Assembly: GCA_036898165.1 (NCBI GenBank)
Contig: CM072533.1
Coordinates: forward strand, 24,642,121-24,706,120
Direction: 5' to 3'
Length of the DNA: 64,000 nt
Source: Silybum marianum
Lineage: Eukaryota > Streptophyta > Magnoliopsida > Asterales > Asteraceae
Shown here: piece by piece, positions 1-11,505 of the stretch
How positions within the stretch are numbered: position 1 is the stretch's first letter
How the letters are laid out: the number at the start of each line of letters is the position of its first letter
Position numbers and translations under genes: made by a program
The notes under the pieces: model-generated
The model's input: the letters and a program-made list of their open reading frames with translations, nothing else
Database searches by the model: none
Told to the model about the DNA's origin: nothing

Positions 1-928
1 GGCAGTCACTTTGCTAACTCACCCGCGGATAAGCACGAAGGAAAAATACACAAGTGTAAAACCTTTTCAGAATGGATGGTGTGCAAACTCCATTGCTCGA
101 TGTGCTTATCAAGGTTCTGAACCTTAAAGTTCAGAAGGTTACATAAAAAAAATATAAAGCATTCAAACTGGTCATTTGAAAATATTTTGGGACAAGAAGG
201 AAGTTTTAGACTTTTACAAATAAGAGAATCAAATAGACAATCCAGAAGCCTCTATATAGTCTTTAAGTTAAAGATATAACCAGAAGTACTGAAAGACTAT
301 CTGAAGTTTAAAAAAAACGGTTTAGGAAAAGAGTATGACCAGATGTACTAAATGACTATCTAAGATTTTCGAAAAAGAGTTGCAAAGTAATTGATAGAAA
401 TGTCAGAAGCTTCTGTATAATCTTTGAAAAAATAGTTTGTACATAAGCAATCAGGCGACTACCTGAAATTTGACAATTTCTTCTGCTTGAGTTATACCTT
501 TCCATTTCTACTCATGATAGCAAGACATTGCTCCTCCTAGAAATAGGCATTGGTTCTTGCTCCCCCTCAAACTATGCTTGGATCATAAAAACGTAAGTAC
601 TGCAGAATTTGAGGTGCAGAGGCTTCGATGGGATATACAGAAGCTTCTGCATCCCTTGTGAGTTCAGAGATAGTATAGAAGAAGTTACTGGACTTGAGAT
701 ACATAAAGACATGCTTAGGAATAGAGTATAGAGGCTCTATTTTCATAGAAAATCTGTGTTCTCATTGCATATTGAGCATGCCAAGCTTGTTGATTAAGAA
801 GGATAATCTATTCTCATCTAAAGCTGTTGTGAAAAGATCAGCAAGTTGGTAATCAGTCGAAACAAAGTACATTTCAATTGTATCTTTCTCAATGTGATCC
901 TTTATGAAATGATGCCTATAAGAACCCT
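1..928 (-). pseudogene. 3' end of a Ty1/copia element (RNase H C-terminus and 3' region)
   Basis: Read on the minus strand, 928 to 762 encodes the last part of a copia RNase H. It has the HFIKDH segment, then EMYF and TDYQLADLF, and ends in LNMQ and a stop. It is close in sequence to the same region of element A (9970-10125). Below the stop, 1-761 is untranslated 3' sequence. It holds a purine box (minus strand, 558-571, GAGGGGGAGC) matching the box after the pol gene of element A, followed by AT-rich DNA. The rest of gag-pol is missing: just upstream of HFIKDH the sequence turns abruptly into LTR. The fragment is dead. It was probably a Sirevirus-type element, as judged from the box after pol. 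Confidence 0.8.
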
Positions 929-1366
929 GATCCCAATTTATACTCAAAAGAGTTGATCATAGTTGATAAAGTAAACAATAAGCCGAAGCAAATAATGATT
1001 AACAATCAAACTAGAATGAAAGAACTGAATTGAATAAGCATAAACATATTCGTTGAATGAAAATTGTATTTCACACAGAATGTCGAATGATTACAATACT
1101 GAAATATAACCTCTTCTCCCAGATTCTCTCCAATTCTATCGATGCTAAATACAAGGGAAGCTCTATCTATTTATATTGTTACAAGAATCAAAGTCAAAGA
1201 GCTAACCTATTACAGACTGACACGTAGACAAAGTCAAAGAGCAAATCTTATAAATTCGATCAAATCCAACCACAAAATCTTCCAAAATCAACCAATTCAA
1301 GAATTTTCTTGAAAACTTCAAAAATACCAAATTTCTTCATTAAATCTTCATCATCACTTGATTCCT
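929..1366 (-). repeat. Copia LTR related to the element A LTR, fused to RNase H
   Basis: On the minus strand this stretch aligns along much of its length with the LTR of element A. Shared blocks include a TATA-like ATAAATAG, CAGTATTGTAATCATT, GTGAAATACA, CTAGTTTGATTGTT and GAGTATAAAT.GGGATC near the LTR end. The normal terminus (CCAACA) and PBS are absent: the LTR runs straight into RNase H codons at about 928. The upstream limit, between 1250 and 1366, is not clear. Confidence 0.7.
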
Positions 1367-1378
1367 GCTCTAATACCA
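1367..1378 (-). other. Primer-binding site for tRNA-iMet
   Basis: The minus strand reads TGGTATTAGAGC, one base from the usual plant copia PBS TGGTATCAGAGC. It lies two bases inside the end of the 204-bp LTR at 1381-1584. Confidence 0.75.
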
Positions 1379-1380
1379 AT

Positions 1381-1584
1381 TGTTAACCAAGATGTGTAGC
1401 AAATTACAAGAAAACACTTAGAACATGAATTAGATCAATACAATTTTGCTCCCAATTCTCTCTGTCATATATCTCCTCAAATGTCAAATATACAATTATT
1501 AGAGAACTAACACAAAGTTAAAAGCATAAAAGCTTTTTATACTAAGAACAAAATATTACAAATTTAGCCCTTCTACTTTCAACA
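1381..1584 (-). repeat. 204-bp copia-type LTR
   Basis: On the minus strand it begins TGTTGAAAG, has a TATA-like GTATAAAAAGC, ends GGTTAACA and is followed at once by ATTGG and the PBS. It therefore has TG...CA ends and the right context for a 5' LTR. It is unrelated to the neighbouring A-type LTR. Only about 100 bp of internal sequence follow before that other LTR starts, so the element is a stub. Confidence 0.65.
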
Positions 1585-1600
1585 ACTCAATTTCTAATAG

Positions 1601-1900
1601 GTGCCTTACAAGTTAGACTTACTGGAGAAACTTCGTGGAATCCATAGTACGTTTCATGTGTCTAATTTGTGCAAATGTCTAGCGGATACATGTGTGTCGG
1701 TACCGTTAGAGGATATTCAAGTTAATGAGAGGTTAGACCATGCGGAGGAACCAGAAGCGATCGTAGATCGAAAGATCAGGAAGTTAAGGACCAAAGAGAT
1801 CGTGCTTGTGAAGGTACATTGGAGGTTTCATAAAAGGAAAGATGCAACATGGGAGCCCGAGTTAGAGATGAGGGACAAATATCCTCAACTCTTTGGTTAA
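1601..1900 (+). pseudogene. Ty3/gypsy integrase C-terminal fragment
   Basis: The translation (reading from a GTG, not a real start) carries the hallmarks of the integrase tail of plant Ty3/gypsy elements: YKLDL.EKLRGIH.TFHVSNL.KCLAD, then PLEDIQVNERL, EEPE.IVDR and a chromodomain-like block VKVHWR...DATWEPE..M..KYP.LFG before a stop. In an active element this part of integrase contacts DNA or chromatin. Here everything upstream is cut off by the copia insertions at 1-1584, so it is a relic. The stop is followed by a short purine stretch and then the LTR start at 1935, as expected for the 3' end of a gypsy element. Confidence 0.85.
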
Positions 1901-1934
1901 CGAATTCCGGGGACGGAATTCTTTGAGGGTGAGT

Positions 1935-2899
1935 TGTAATAACCCGGACCCTTGTTAGTTCCATTTATTATGTAGAAATGTATGGATGGGTTTAACTTTC
2001 TCAACTTCATGGACTAAAGATATAATTAGTGAAAAGTGGATCAATAAGGGTATGGAAAACCCTCATCATTTGGGAGAAGTCAGCTGATTTAGTGTGTGCA
2101 TGTGGGTGTGTGTGTGTGTTTTGGTGCGATTTGAGAGACGAAGTGAAGAGAAGAGGAAAAAATTTGAAGTGAGCAAAGAACAATCATTATTTTTAGATAT
2201 AATCATCTTTCTCAATGCTCTTCTTCTTTACTAGAACCCTTTTGGGTGATTCGGGTTCATATTGAAGCTTAGATTTTTGATGAATGTTGGGTTAAAGCTC
2301 TCAAATCATTAAGTATGTAATCTGAGAGTATGGTAGCAAAGATTTCTTCTTATTGGATGATATCTTTCCTCTTTTGGGAATTAAATCAACCCCAAATCTC
2401 CGTTGATAGCCCAATGTACATCCATGAGTGTGTGAATTCATGGAACCAATGAAGTAAATGAGTTGCTTGTTATTGAAGGTCAATTTATTTTGGTTTGCGT
2501 CAAGTTTCCTACCAATTTTGAGGTGGAAATGAGTAGAAATCGTGGTTTGGGGTTTTGTTGTTCGAGCAGGAAAGTGCAGGAGCAACAGAGAGTCCCGCGA
2601 CTTGTCCCGTAACTTCAAGTCGCGCGAGAAGTCGCGTAACTCACTGTTTCAGCAATTCTGAGTTTTTGCTTATGGATCAATTGGGAGTGTTAAGTGGAGT
2701 CCTAGTCTTAGGGGTTTTCTCGTGGGATAAGTAAGAGTATAATTGGGTCAATAACTTGTAGTTTAATTGATCTAATTCAGGATTTCGGTTGGTGTGACTC
2801 GTAGTTGAGACGATCATCTAGGCTTGGCATTCAGGTGTCTTCCCTTCGTATGCTTAATTCAAATAATGAATGTTTTTTTGTATATAATTGAATCATTCA
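1935..2899 (+). repeat. Ty3/gypsy 3' LTR, left part
   Basis: It starts TGTAATAACCCGG right after GAGGGTGAGT (PPT-like), downstream of the integrase stop. TGTAATA-CCC is a usual start for chromovirus (Tekay/Del-type) LTRs. It contains a TG microsatellite near 2100 and a GC-rich palindromic block at 2594-2635. Element A interrupts it at 2900. Confidence 0.7.
2895..2899. repeat. Target-site duplication of element A, left (ATTCA)
   Basis: ATTCA precedes the TGTTAG start of the 5' LTR and recurs at 13043-13047 after the 3' LTR. Confidence 0.85.
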
Positions 2900-3452
2900 T
2901 GTTAGAACTTATATTCTTGATGTAAAAGTATGAATCAGAACTCCTCTCTAAAAGAACAAGTGTTTCTCTCCAGAAGCAAGTCATTCCAGAAGACAACCAC
3001 TTTAGAAGTGTAGTTCAGAAGTCACAATGACGATCCAGAAGATTGAGCATTTTCTGGATATTACTTAAGGAACAATACATGCGCTTAAATGACATGGCAA
3101 GTCATGCCTTCCATGCGTAACTGAATTTGTTAGAGGACTTGCTTATGTGTCAATACATGATAGGTTGGATGATTGACTTTCTTATTTTCTAATCGTATAA
3201 ATAGAAAGGGCAATCGTTGTATTGAGTGTCGATTGTCTTGGAGAGAACTTAAGAGATTAATTAGTATTTCCAGTATTGTAATCATTGGCACCTTGAGTGA
3301 AATACAAATTATCATTTGTTTCATATTGTTATTCTCTTCCATTACTATTTACATTCTAGTTTGATTGTTGATTGTGTTTGCTTCCGCTTACTGTTTATTT
3401 TATCTTAATAATCAACATCATTTGAGTATAAATGGGGATCTGGGTCCCAACA
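2900..3452 (+). repeat. 5' LTR of copia element A
   Basis: It begins TGTTAGAAC, ends TCCCAACA and is followed by the PBS. It matches 12531-13042 over about 510 bp with some 33 differences. A TATA-like GTATAAATAG lies near 3195. Open frames inside it (for example 3173-3364) recur in the 3' LTR and are not genes. Confidence 0.9.
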
Positions 3453-3454
3453 AT

Positions 3455-3466
3455 TGGTATCATAGC
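3455..3466 (+). other. Primer-binding site, tRNA-iMet type
   Basis: TGGTATCATAGC, one base from the plant consensus TGGTATCAGAGC, two bases after the LTR end. Confidence 0.85.
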
Positions 3467-3649
3467 TAGATAATCAATCTATTTAATTCTACCCTGTTTT
3501 ACGCGTTTTTGTGTTATTTTACATTGTTCTCGAAAATCAGTGGTAATTATAGTTTAAATCTGAGTTTTGTTATTCATCGAACAATCGTTTCAAGTTCAGT
3601 AAATCAAAATCACTTTTCATTCTCAATTTCTTCTCGAAATTTTCACACT

Positions 3650-4983
3650 ATGCTTTCCTACAAAATGGTGAATTCCATGTACAGTTCCGGTTCACTAACC
3701 AAACCTCCTACTCTACTTAGGGATGAGTATCCCCAATAGAAGATACACATGATTAACTTCTATGAAGGGCTAGATATAGATCTATACTCTTAAGTGCTAA
3801 GTGGTCCTTATGTTCCAGTCACTATTATTCCTCGTACACCCGCCACTACCACTATTGAAAAGATTCCAGCAAGATTAATTCCCAAGAATAGAGAGGACTG
3901 GAATGAAGAAGACAAAAAGAAAAATGAAGTTGATCAAAAGGCTAAACGATTCCTTATCATGGCAATCCCCAACAATATTTTCAAATCTCTGGATCAATGT
4001 GATTCTGCAATAGAGTTGTGGGATCAGTTAGCCAATTAGATTGAAGGTGGAGTCAAGATGAAGAAAAACAGAAGAGCTCAAGCTCTAAATGAGTACAACA
4101 GTTTTCAAGCTCTATCTGAAGAGACCTTAGAACAAACCTGTCACAGATTCAACACCCTAATTAATCAATGCAAAAGGTGTGATATCATAAGGTCAAAGGA
4201 AGATAACAATGTTCTATTTCTTAAACGTCTAAATCCTGAATGGTCAAATTTGTCCATGTCTCTTCAAGAAAATCAAGATCTGGAGCAATGGTCTTTACAT
4301 GATGTTTTTGGAACATTACAAGCCCATGAAAAGGAGGTGCAACAGAAGAAAGTAAACGTTGGTGGTCCCTTGGCTCTTATTTCTGAAACCAGAGGGTCAG
4401 GAAGGAGGAATAGAGAAGCTGAGAAGAAAGGGAAGAGCAAAGCTTTAATTTCAGTAACTGATACGGAAGTTGGTCCTTCGGGATCAGAAGATGATGAGAT
4501 CAGTGCTTTTGCTGAATCTCTAGCTCTTATTACCAAAAAATTCACCAGAAAGTTTGGTAATTGCCCATTTCAGAGCAAAGGTAGGTATGATAACCGAAGT
4601 GAACATCCAAATCAAAATTATGCACCCAGACAAGAAGGTAAACGGGTGGTGAAGACAGAGGCAGAGAAGAAAGAAGAAGAAATGTAGAAGAAAAGAAGAA
4701 TAAGTAGAAGGATGTGTGCTATAGATGTGGCAAACCGGGCCATTACTCAAAAGATTGCAGAGGAGCTCTAGACAAAGATCAGATGTACTACAAAAACAAA
4801 TACAAGTACAATGTTGACGAGAGAGCCAAATATGCTAAGCACGAGAACTGGTGTTCAGATCAGTCAAGCGATGCAGAAGCCATGTTCTGTGGAATGGCTA
4901 TGTCAAGTGATGAAGAAGATCAGATCTCTGAAACACAGGTTAACACTACTTCTGAATCCTCTGACTTGAACAAACCATTTTAA
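3650..4983 (+). pseudogene. gag of element A
   Basis: One frame runs from ATG 3650 to 4687 and shows copia Gag sequence: a LTKPP start, a RFLIMAI...DSAIELWDQLAN helix region and a TCHRFNTLINQC / LFLKRLNPEW block. Stops interrupt it at 3737-3739, just before 3794, and at 4037-4039. After a frame change the CCHC zinc knuckle CYRCGKPGHYSKDC follows at about 4717-4758, then an acidic serine-rich tail ending at 4981-4983. In live elements Gag forms the virus-like particle and the knuckle binds RNA. This copy cannot make the full protein. Confidence 0.85.
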
Positions 4984-4989
4984 AATTGA

Positions 4990-6790
4990 CTTTCGGTTTT
5001 GAAAATCTGAAATAGAAGCTTCAAAATAAAAGAAAAGTCAGAAAAGATCTTGAAAAATCTTTCACTCTTATTGAAAAGGAAAGAAATATTTTCAAAAAGG
5101 AGATGGAGATTATCACTAAAGAAAAAACAAGAACTCCCTGTGGAAATTCAAAATATTTCTAAACTAAATAAATTAAGAGAAGAAATAAATGAACTTAATA
5201 AACTTCTAATGGCTAAGAATAAAGAGATTGAAGCTAAAGAAAGTGACCGATTAAACTCCGTAGCACTTAAAAATTATTTTCAAAAGGAAAGGGTATTTCT
5301 GCAACTTAATCTTCAGAAAAAGGAGCTCTTGATTAACAATTATCAAGATGCTCAGAAAGTGCATGAACAAATTAATATACGAGTTGGAAAAAACGGGTCT
5401 CGATTTTGATTATCTGGATCCTTACACTTGTAAAAATAGATCTACCTTAGATTCTGTCTTCTGTATGGGAAAAAAAGCAACAACCAAACTTTCCAGTTTT
5501 ATATAAACAATCAGTCTTCAAAAGATCTAAATATGATAATGGACATTTACTTAGAAAACTCAAAGATAAAAAGGTAAAATATTCTTCTGAAAGAAAGATT
5601 AGTAAACAAAATTAAATTAATTTAAAACAAATTCAGAAGAAAAGCAGTCTTTTCAACTTTGGTTCATTTACTAATATTACTTTAAATCCAGAAGATGATG
5701 AGTTCATTCCCAAAAATACAGAAGAAGAACTGAGACTTCATTTTAAAAAAGATCTTCTCAAAGCTCTGGATGAGTGTACTACTTAAAACAATATAGAACT
5801 TAAATCTTTATCTTTTGAAAACCATCCAGAAATCATTCCCTGTTCGTTTGTTGATTTAAATCTTTGTCAAGAAAAAGATAATAATGAGATTGATGCCTAT
5901 CCTTGGGAAAACGAAGATCAAAACTATGATGATTTCTTTGACATGTCAGTTAAATTACTCACTAACTTTGAAAATTCTATGCCTTCTACTTATGTTTCGG
6001 TCAAATCTTGTATAAAGAATAGCTCTGTTCCCTTCTTATGTACAAATGAATCACCAGAAGTAAGGGCTGCTGGACCAGAGTTCAAAAGACTTCCAAATGG
6101 AATACCCGTAATCTTTGTTTCTTCAAAAGAACAGGGAAAAGAGGTTCCCATTCATCCAGATTTTCTTGGTATGCACATTCAAGCTAAGACTTGTCTTGAT
6201 CTTGAAAAAGAAGCAGCACTTAAAGAAGAAAGCTAAATCTGTGCAAAAACCTCGGAAGCGTCTGCCTCAAAAGCGCATAAAGTTCACTCCGGAATAGAAA
6301 GCAAAATGGGAATTTAATGATAAAATTCATTCCTCCCATTCAGTGAAACCTCCAAAAGATCAAAAGAAGTGGTTATTAAGAAGCAGCTTTCAGAGAAGAA
6401 TTCACACGTTCTAGAGAATAAGTCTAGACTAGATAAGAAGTCCACTCGAACAACTGATGCTAGAATACACAGAAATAAGAAATCTTGTAATTATCATTCC
6501 AGAAATGAAAATTCAATGACATCTTTCATGTCTCAGAACTCTGAATGCTTCTCTTAATTACTTAAATTAAAACAATTGTTCTTAAGTCCACACTGTTTAC
6601 CTTCTGACTTCAAGAAACATAAAATTTTTACAAGTCACAAGAAACAGAAATCTCTAACTAAATCAGGCAAACCAAAAGCTTCTTGACAACCTGTAAATTT
6701 TCATAAGCTCAAAGAAAGATCAACTATGCAATCCAAGCTTAACTACAAAGGACCCATTATGAAATGGTTACCTAAATCTCGTTAATTCTG
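4990..6790 (+). pseudogene. Coiled-coil gag/pol linker of element A
   Basis: Between the zinc knuckle and the protease lie about 1.8 kb of A-rich sequence with broken open frames (5050-5409, 5943-6236, 6369-6557). The first is Lys/Glu/Leu-rich with heptad-like spacing (INELNKLL, KEIEAKE), typical of a coiled coil. The last part ends in GPIMKWLPKSR, resembling the motif that precedes the protease in related polyproteins (compare FKWVPK in the 62-kb element). No enzyme domain is visible. Frameshifts and stops make it non-functional. Confidence 0.6.
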
Positions 6791-6807
6791 TATTGTAGAA
6801 GCAGTGT

Positions 6808-7191
6808 GTGCATATCTGGTATCTTGACTTTGGATGCTCGAGGCACATGACTGGAACAAGAAACTTACTCTCCATGTTCAAAGATAAAATCGATGGAGCA
6901 GTAACATTTGGAGATAATGGAAAGAGTCAAATAAAAGGTTACGGTACATTACAAGAAGAAAACATCATCTTATCAAAGGTTGCTCATGTTTCTGGATTAA
7001 AACATAATCTTATTAGTGTAAGTCAACTATGTGATGCTAACATGTTAGTTCTTTTTGATGAAAAACATTGTTACTTACTATCTAAGGCAGGTAAAAAGTT
7101 ATGGCGAGCCGACAGAAAAGATAATTTGTACATGATGAACTTCACCTCTAAAGATGGTACAGAAACACTCTGTCTCATCAAAGAAGAGTGA
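6808..7191 (+). pseudogene. Aspartic protease region of element A
   Basis: HIWYLD.GCSRHMTG marks the copia retropepsin site. The usual Asp-Ser-Gly triplet reads Asp-Phe-Gly, so the conserved serine is lost. The frame then continues through VTFGDNGK, KGYGTL and HNLISVSQLC, as in family members, and ends at a TGA (7189-7191) before the GAG-pre-integrase motif, which is in another frame. Confidence 0.85.
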
Positions 7192-7192
7192 A

Positions 7193-8657
7193 GTAGCTTG
7201 GCTCTGGCATCACAAGTTTTCTCATCTTAATTTAAAAAAATAAGATTACTTGTCAAACATAACCTGGTTGAGGGCCTTACAGAGGTTCACTTCCAGAAGG
7301 ATCGTCTCTGTCCTGCTTGTGAAATGGGAAAAATAAAAAGAGCTTCATATAAGACAAAGAGTGATCGTTCTTGTCCAAGACCTCTGCATATGCTACATGT
7401 TAACCTCTGTGGTCCTATTGCAGTGCAGAATCTCTCTGGTAAGAAGTATATTCTTATGCTAATTGATAAATATTCCAAATATACTTGGCTTGCTTTTGTT
7501 AGACAGAAGTCAGAAGTCCCAGTTTTTTTGATTAACATGATGAAGAGGATTTAAGTGCTTCTACAATGTCAAATTCAGAAGCTGAGAAGTGATAATGGAA
7601 CAGAATTCAAGAATGCCAATCTTGATGAGTATCTGAAGCACGAAGGAATATCACAAAACTTCTCAGTTGGACAAACTCCTCAACAAAATGGTGTGGTGGA
7701 AAGATGAAAGAGTACTTTAGTTGAAGCTGCCAGAACAATGCTTGCAGCTTCTGGACTACCCACACACTTTTGGGTTGAGGTTGTCTCAACTGCCTTTTTA
7801 CACAAAATAGATCTATCATTGTCAAGAGACATCTCAAAACTTCTTATGAGCTTATCAATAATAGAAAACCTAATGTCAAATTCTTACAAATTTTTGGCTG
7901 CAGGTGCTATATCCTAAATGATAGAGAAAAACTTGGAAAATTCGACAAGAAATTTGAAGAAGCCAAGTTCTTGGGATATTCTCTAACATCAAAAGCCTTC
8001 AGAATCTACAATTTCAGGACCAAGATGGTTATGGAAAGCTTCAATGTAGACTTTGATGATCAGGCACAGTTGACTTCTAATTATTATGATTCAGAACTCG
8101 AGCTTAATAATGTCACCTCTGACTATCTCTCCAATTCCAGAAAATCTGAAATTAATGTTGTATTTGAAGATTTTCTTGGACAAGAAATTCCCTCTATAGA
8201 AGTAGATAAAAGTACATCATTCAATCCATCAGAAGTACTTCAAGCTTCTGGAATTAACATTTCTGGTCCCTCTGTCACAAATACAATCTCTGATGAAGAG
8301 ACATCCTCATGTTCACATGCAAGTCCAGAGGAATCTCTGTCTCATCTTGATGCAGAGAGTTCCACTCAAGATCATCTTTCCTCTATGCCTTCATTTGAGG
8401 GGAAGAACTTAAGCTCTGCTTCTCTTCAGCATATTGAAGAAGTAATACAAGCACCAGAAAATCAAATTGAACCTCCACAAATCTCACAAACACGCATGAA
8501 AAAATGGGCAAAAGATCATACAGCCGATCAAATAATTGGGAATCCTTTTGAAGGTGTAAAAACTAGACCCGCCACTGCAAATGAAGATTTCTTTGTCAAC
8601 TTTCTGAGCATGGTTGAACCAAAACGAGTTCATGAAGCCTTACAAGATCCTAGCTAG
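7193..8657 (+). pseudogene. GAG-pre-integrase and integrase of element A
   Basis: WLWHHKFSHLN (7199 on) is the histidine part of the integrase zinc-binding module. The core follows in frame with 7324-7554. At the first catalytic Asp (consensus DLCGP) the sequence reads Asn (VNLCGP, codon 7402-7404). The second site LRSDNGTEF and the third QQNGVVER are present, with a TAA at 7552-7554 and a TGA at 7705-7707. After another frame change, 7971-8657 holds the C-terminal MGYSLTSKAFRIYN segment and an acidic linker ending near WAKDHTADQIIGNP. It is catalytically dead on sequence. Confidence 0.85.
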
Positions 8658-10125
8658 ATTGATGCAATGCAAGAAGAACTTCTCCAATTTGACAGAAACA
8701 AGGTATGGAAGCTTGTACCATTACCAAAAGGCAAAAAAAACAATTGGTACAAAGTGGGTGTTCAGAAACAAGAAAGATGAAGATGAAATTGTGAAGGCTA
8801 GTGGCAAAGGGTTGCTGTCAAGAAGAAGGCATTGATTATGATGAAATCTTTGCTCAGTAGCAAGACTTGAAGCAATACGATTGTTTTTAGGTTTCTCTGC
8901 ATACAAGGATTTCAAAGTCTATCTAATGGACGTCAAATGTGCCTTTCTGAATGGCAAATTGAAAGAAGAAGTCTATCTCCAGCAAGCCCCTGGTTTTGAA
9001 AGTGCAAGTCATCCAAACTATGTCTATCTGTTAGACAAAGTTTTGTATGGACTAAAACAAGCTCCTAGAGCCTGGTATGAACGTCTATCCAGATTTTTTA
9101 TTGACAATGGATATGAGAAAGGTAAAATTGTTACTACTCTGTTCATCAAACGTTGCAAAGGTGAGTTAACAATGGTTCAAATTTATGTGGATGACATTAT
9201 ATTTGGTTCTACTGGACAAGTAGAAGTTGAACTGTTCTCAAAATTGATGGAAAGTGAATTTGAAATGAGCATGATGGGAGAACTAAACTTCTTCCTAGGG
9301 CTTCTATTCATACAGAGTACAACTAGCATTTTTATAAATCAAGCCAAGTATGTCTCTGACATTTTAAAGAAATACAAACTTCACAACTCCACAACTATGA
9401 AAACTCCAATTTCACCAAATATGAAACTTGATTCTGGTCCCTCTGGGAAACAAGTAGATGTCAAGAATTATAGAGGTATGATTGGATCACTTCTATACTT
9501 AACTGCAAGCAGACCAGATATAATGTTTGCTACATGTCTTTGTACTACATATCAAGCCAATCCCAAAGAATCTCATTTGGCTGTTGTGAAAAGGATCTTT
9601 AGATACCTAAAAGGAACACCTTCATTAGGACTGTAGTATCCAAAGCATTATGGCTTTGATTTATTTGCTTATACTGACTCAAATCATGCAGGATGTAAAT
9701 TAGATACAAAAAGTACCTCTGGAAGCTGTCAACTCCTTGGAAACAGGCTAATCAGTTGGACATCTAGGAAGCAAAACAGTGTGTCAACTTCCACAACTGA
9801 AGCAGAGTATGTTGCTGCTGCAAGTTGTTGTTCACAAGTGATATGGATGAAAACCCAACTCAGAGATTACGACCATCTGTATGATAAGATAAATATTCTG
9901 TGTGATTCAGAAAGTGCAATAGCCATCACAGAAAATCCAGTCCAGCACTCAAAAACCAAACGCATTGATGCCATGTATCATTTTATAAAGGATCATGTGG
10001 AGAAAGGTACAATTGAAATGTACTTTGTCCCCACTGATTACCAACTTGCTGACATTTTCCCAAAAGCCTTAGATGAGAATAGATTTAATTTTCTAATCGG
10101 CAAGTTGGACATGCTCAACATGTAA
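8614..10125 (+). pseudogene. Reverse transcriptase and RNase H of element A
   Basis: The RT starts around TIGTKWVFRNK (8739 on) and breaks near 8820-8880. It then runs open through LMDVKCAFLNG, LYGLKQAPRAWYE, the catalytic YVDD (9184-9195), MSMMGELNFFLGL and ASRPDIMFA. A TAG at 9634-9636 interrupts the RT-RNase H link without changing frame. RNase H follows, with YTDSNHAG, STSTTEAEY, LCDSESAIA and TDYQLAD, ending in LNM and TAA. One nonsense codon and one disturbed N-terminal segment are the visible defects here, making this the best preserved part of A. Confidence 0.9.
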
Positions 10126-10321
10126 TAAGAAGTTAGAATCTATCTTTCAATAGGTTTTTGTAACATCTATCTAAGCATGTCTTTTAAATTTCCCCTTCTT
10201 TCTTCATACTCTGTAGTCAATTTTGCACACCAAGCATACCAGAAGATTCTGACTGCACTAGATAAGTCTCTGCATCTTAAACTCTGCCAATTACTCTTTC
10301 GAATTTTTGATCCAAGCATAG

Positions 10322-10391
10322 TTTAAGGGGGAGAAGATAATCATGCACGAGTCAAGGGGAGCAAACAAAATGCATACTTCAAGGGGGAGAA
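10322..10391 (+). promoter_or_regulatory. Cluster of GGGGGAG (PPT-like) boxes after pol
   Basis: Three purine boxes stand within 70 bp: TAAGGGGGAGA (10324), CAAGGGGAG (10353) and AAGGGGGAGA (10381). Repeated polypurine-tract-like boxes are described for Sireviruses. They lie about 200 bp after the RNase H stop and 2.1 kb before the 3' LTR. Confidence 0.6.
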
Positions 10392-11505
10392 ATTTCAATT
10401 CTTGTAAAACTAATGTTACGAAAAGATAAACATCCAGAACCTCTGGACTAACTCTTGCCGTCAAGGTTAACCAGAAGTCTCTGTATGTCTATCGATCTTT
10501 CTGGGTTACAAATTTTTGCAAGTTTAATTGCCATCTAGAACTTCTGTACTACCTATTGCACTCTAGTTTATACAGAAGCCTTTGGGTTGTCTTGGAAACC
10601 TGCTGAATGAATCTTTCTCTGAAAATTATTCATGACACTCTCTTCTGTACTAGCTCTTGCCGTCAAGGTCATACAGAAGCTTCTGACATGTCTATAATTT
10701 TCTCTGTAAAGTCATTTAAATTTGTTCAAAATTTCTATTGGAACAAATCTCAACTGCAATACTGCTTTTGAAACAAATCTTTTGGAACAAATTGATTGAT
10801 TTCAAAGTTTTCTTATGTTCCATAATCTTTTGGAACAAATCTCAACTGCAATACTGCTTTTGAAAACTTTTCAAAAGAATCATAGTTATTTAAAACTTCT
10901 GAACTAACTTTTGTCTCCAAGATTATGCAGAAGCCTCTGGCATGTCTATGAAACTTTCTACAAAGACATACTTCCTAAGAACATAAGTAGTAATAATCTC
11001 AGAATAACTCTTGCCGCCAAGGTTATATAGGTGATTCTTTCTAACTTATTTATCTTCTGAAATATGTCTTTCACAAAAAAAACTTTCTTCTGGTTCTAAA
11101 AACGATTTTTTTAAGAACAAAATACTAATTTTCAAATGATTTCTAAAATGATGTTCCAACAAAAGTTACAAGGGTGAAATTTCGACGAGGATAGCTGTAA
11201 TACACGCCTAGCTATCGAAACGGTTTCTCTATCCGACATAGTCGCATGTCCAAATCTTACACGATCCAAATATAAACCATCAGATACGCGTCCAAACCCT
11301 ATGGCCAGCATGTTGAATCGTTTCATAGCCCACCTAACCCGCTTCGTTCCACTACCTTTACCACTCGAGTACATTTTCACTCCGATTATTTAAACTCGTT
11401 TCACCATACCATTTTCATTTTTACCATCCCTGTTCTCCAAATCCCTTGCATTCCAAGAATCTCCATTACAGCAAACCTGCAATTGTTGAAACCCTAACTC
11501 TCAAA

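Noticed and set aside
3173..3364. 63-codon ORF, near copy at 12763-12954
   Set aside because: It is LTR sequence of element A that happens to be open.
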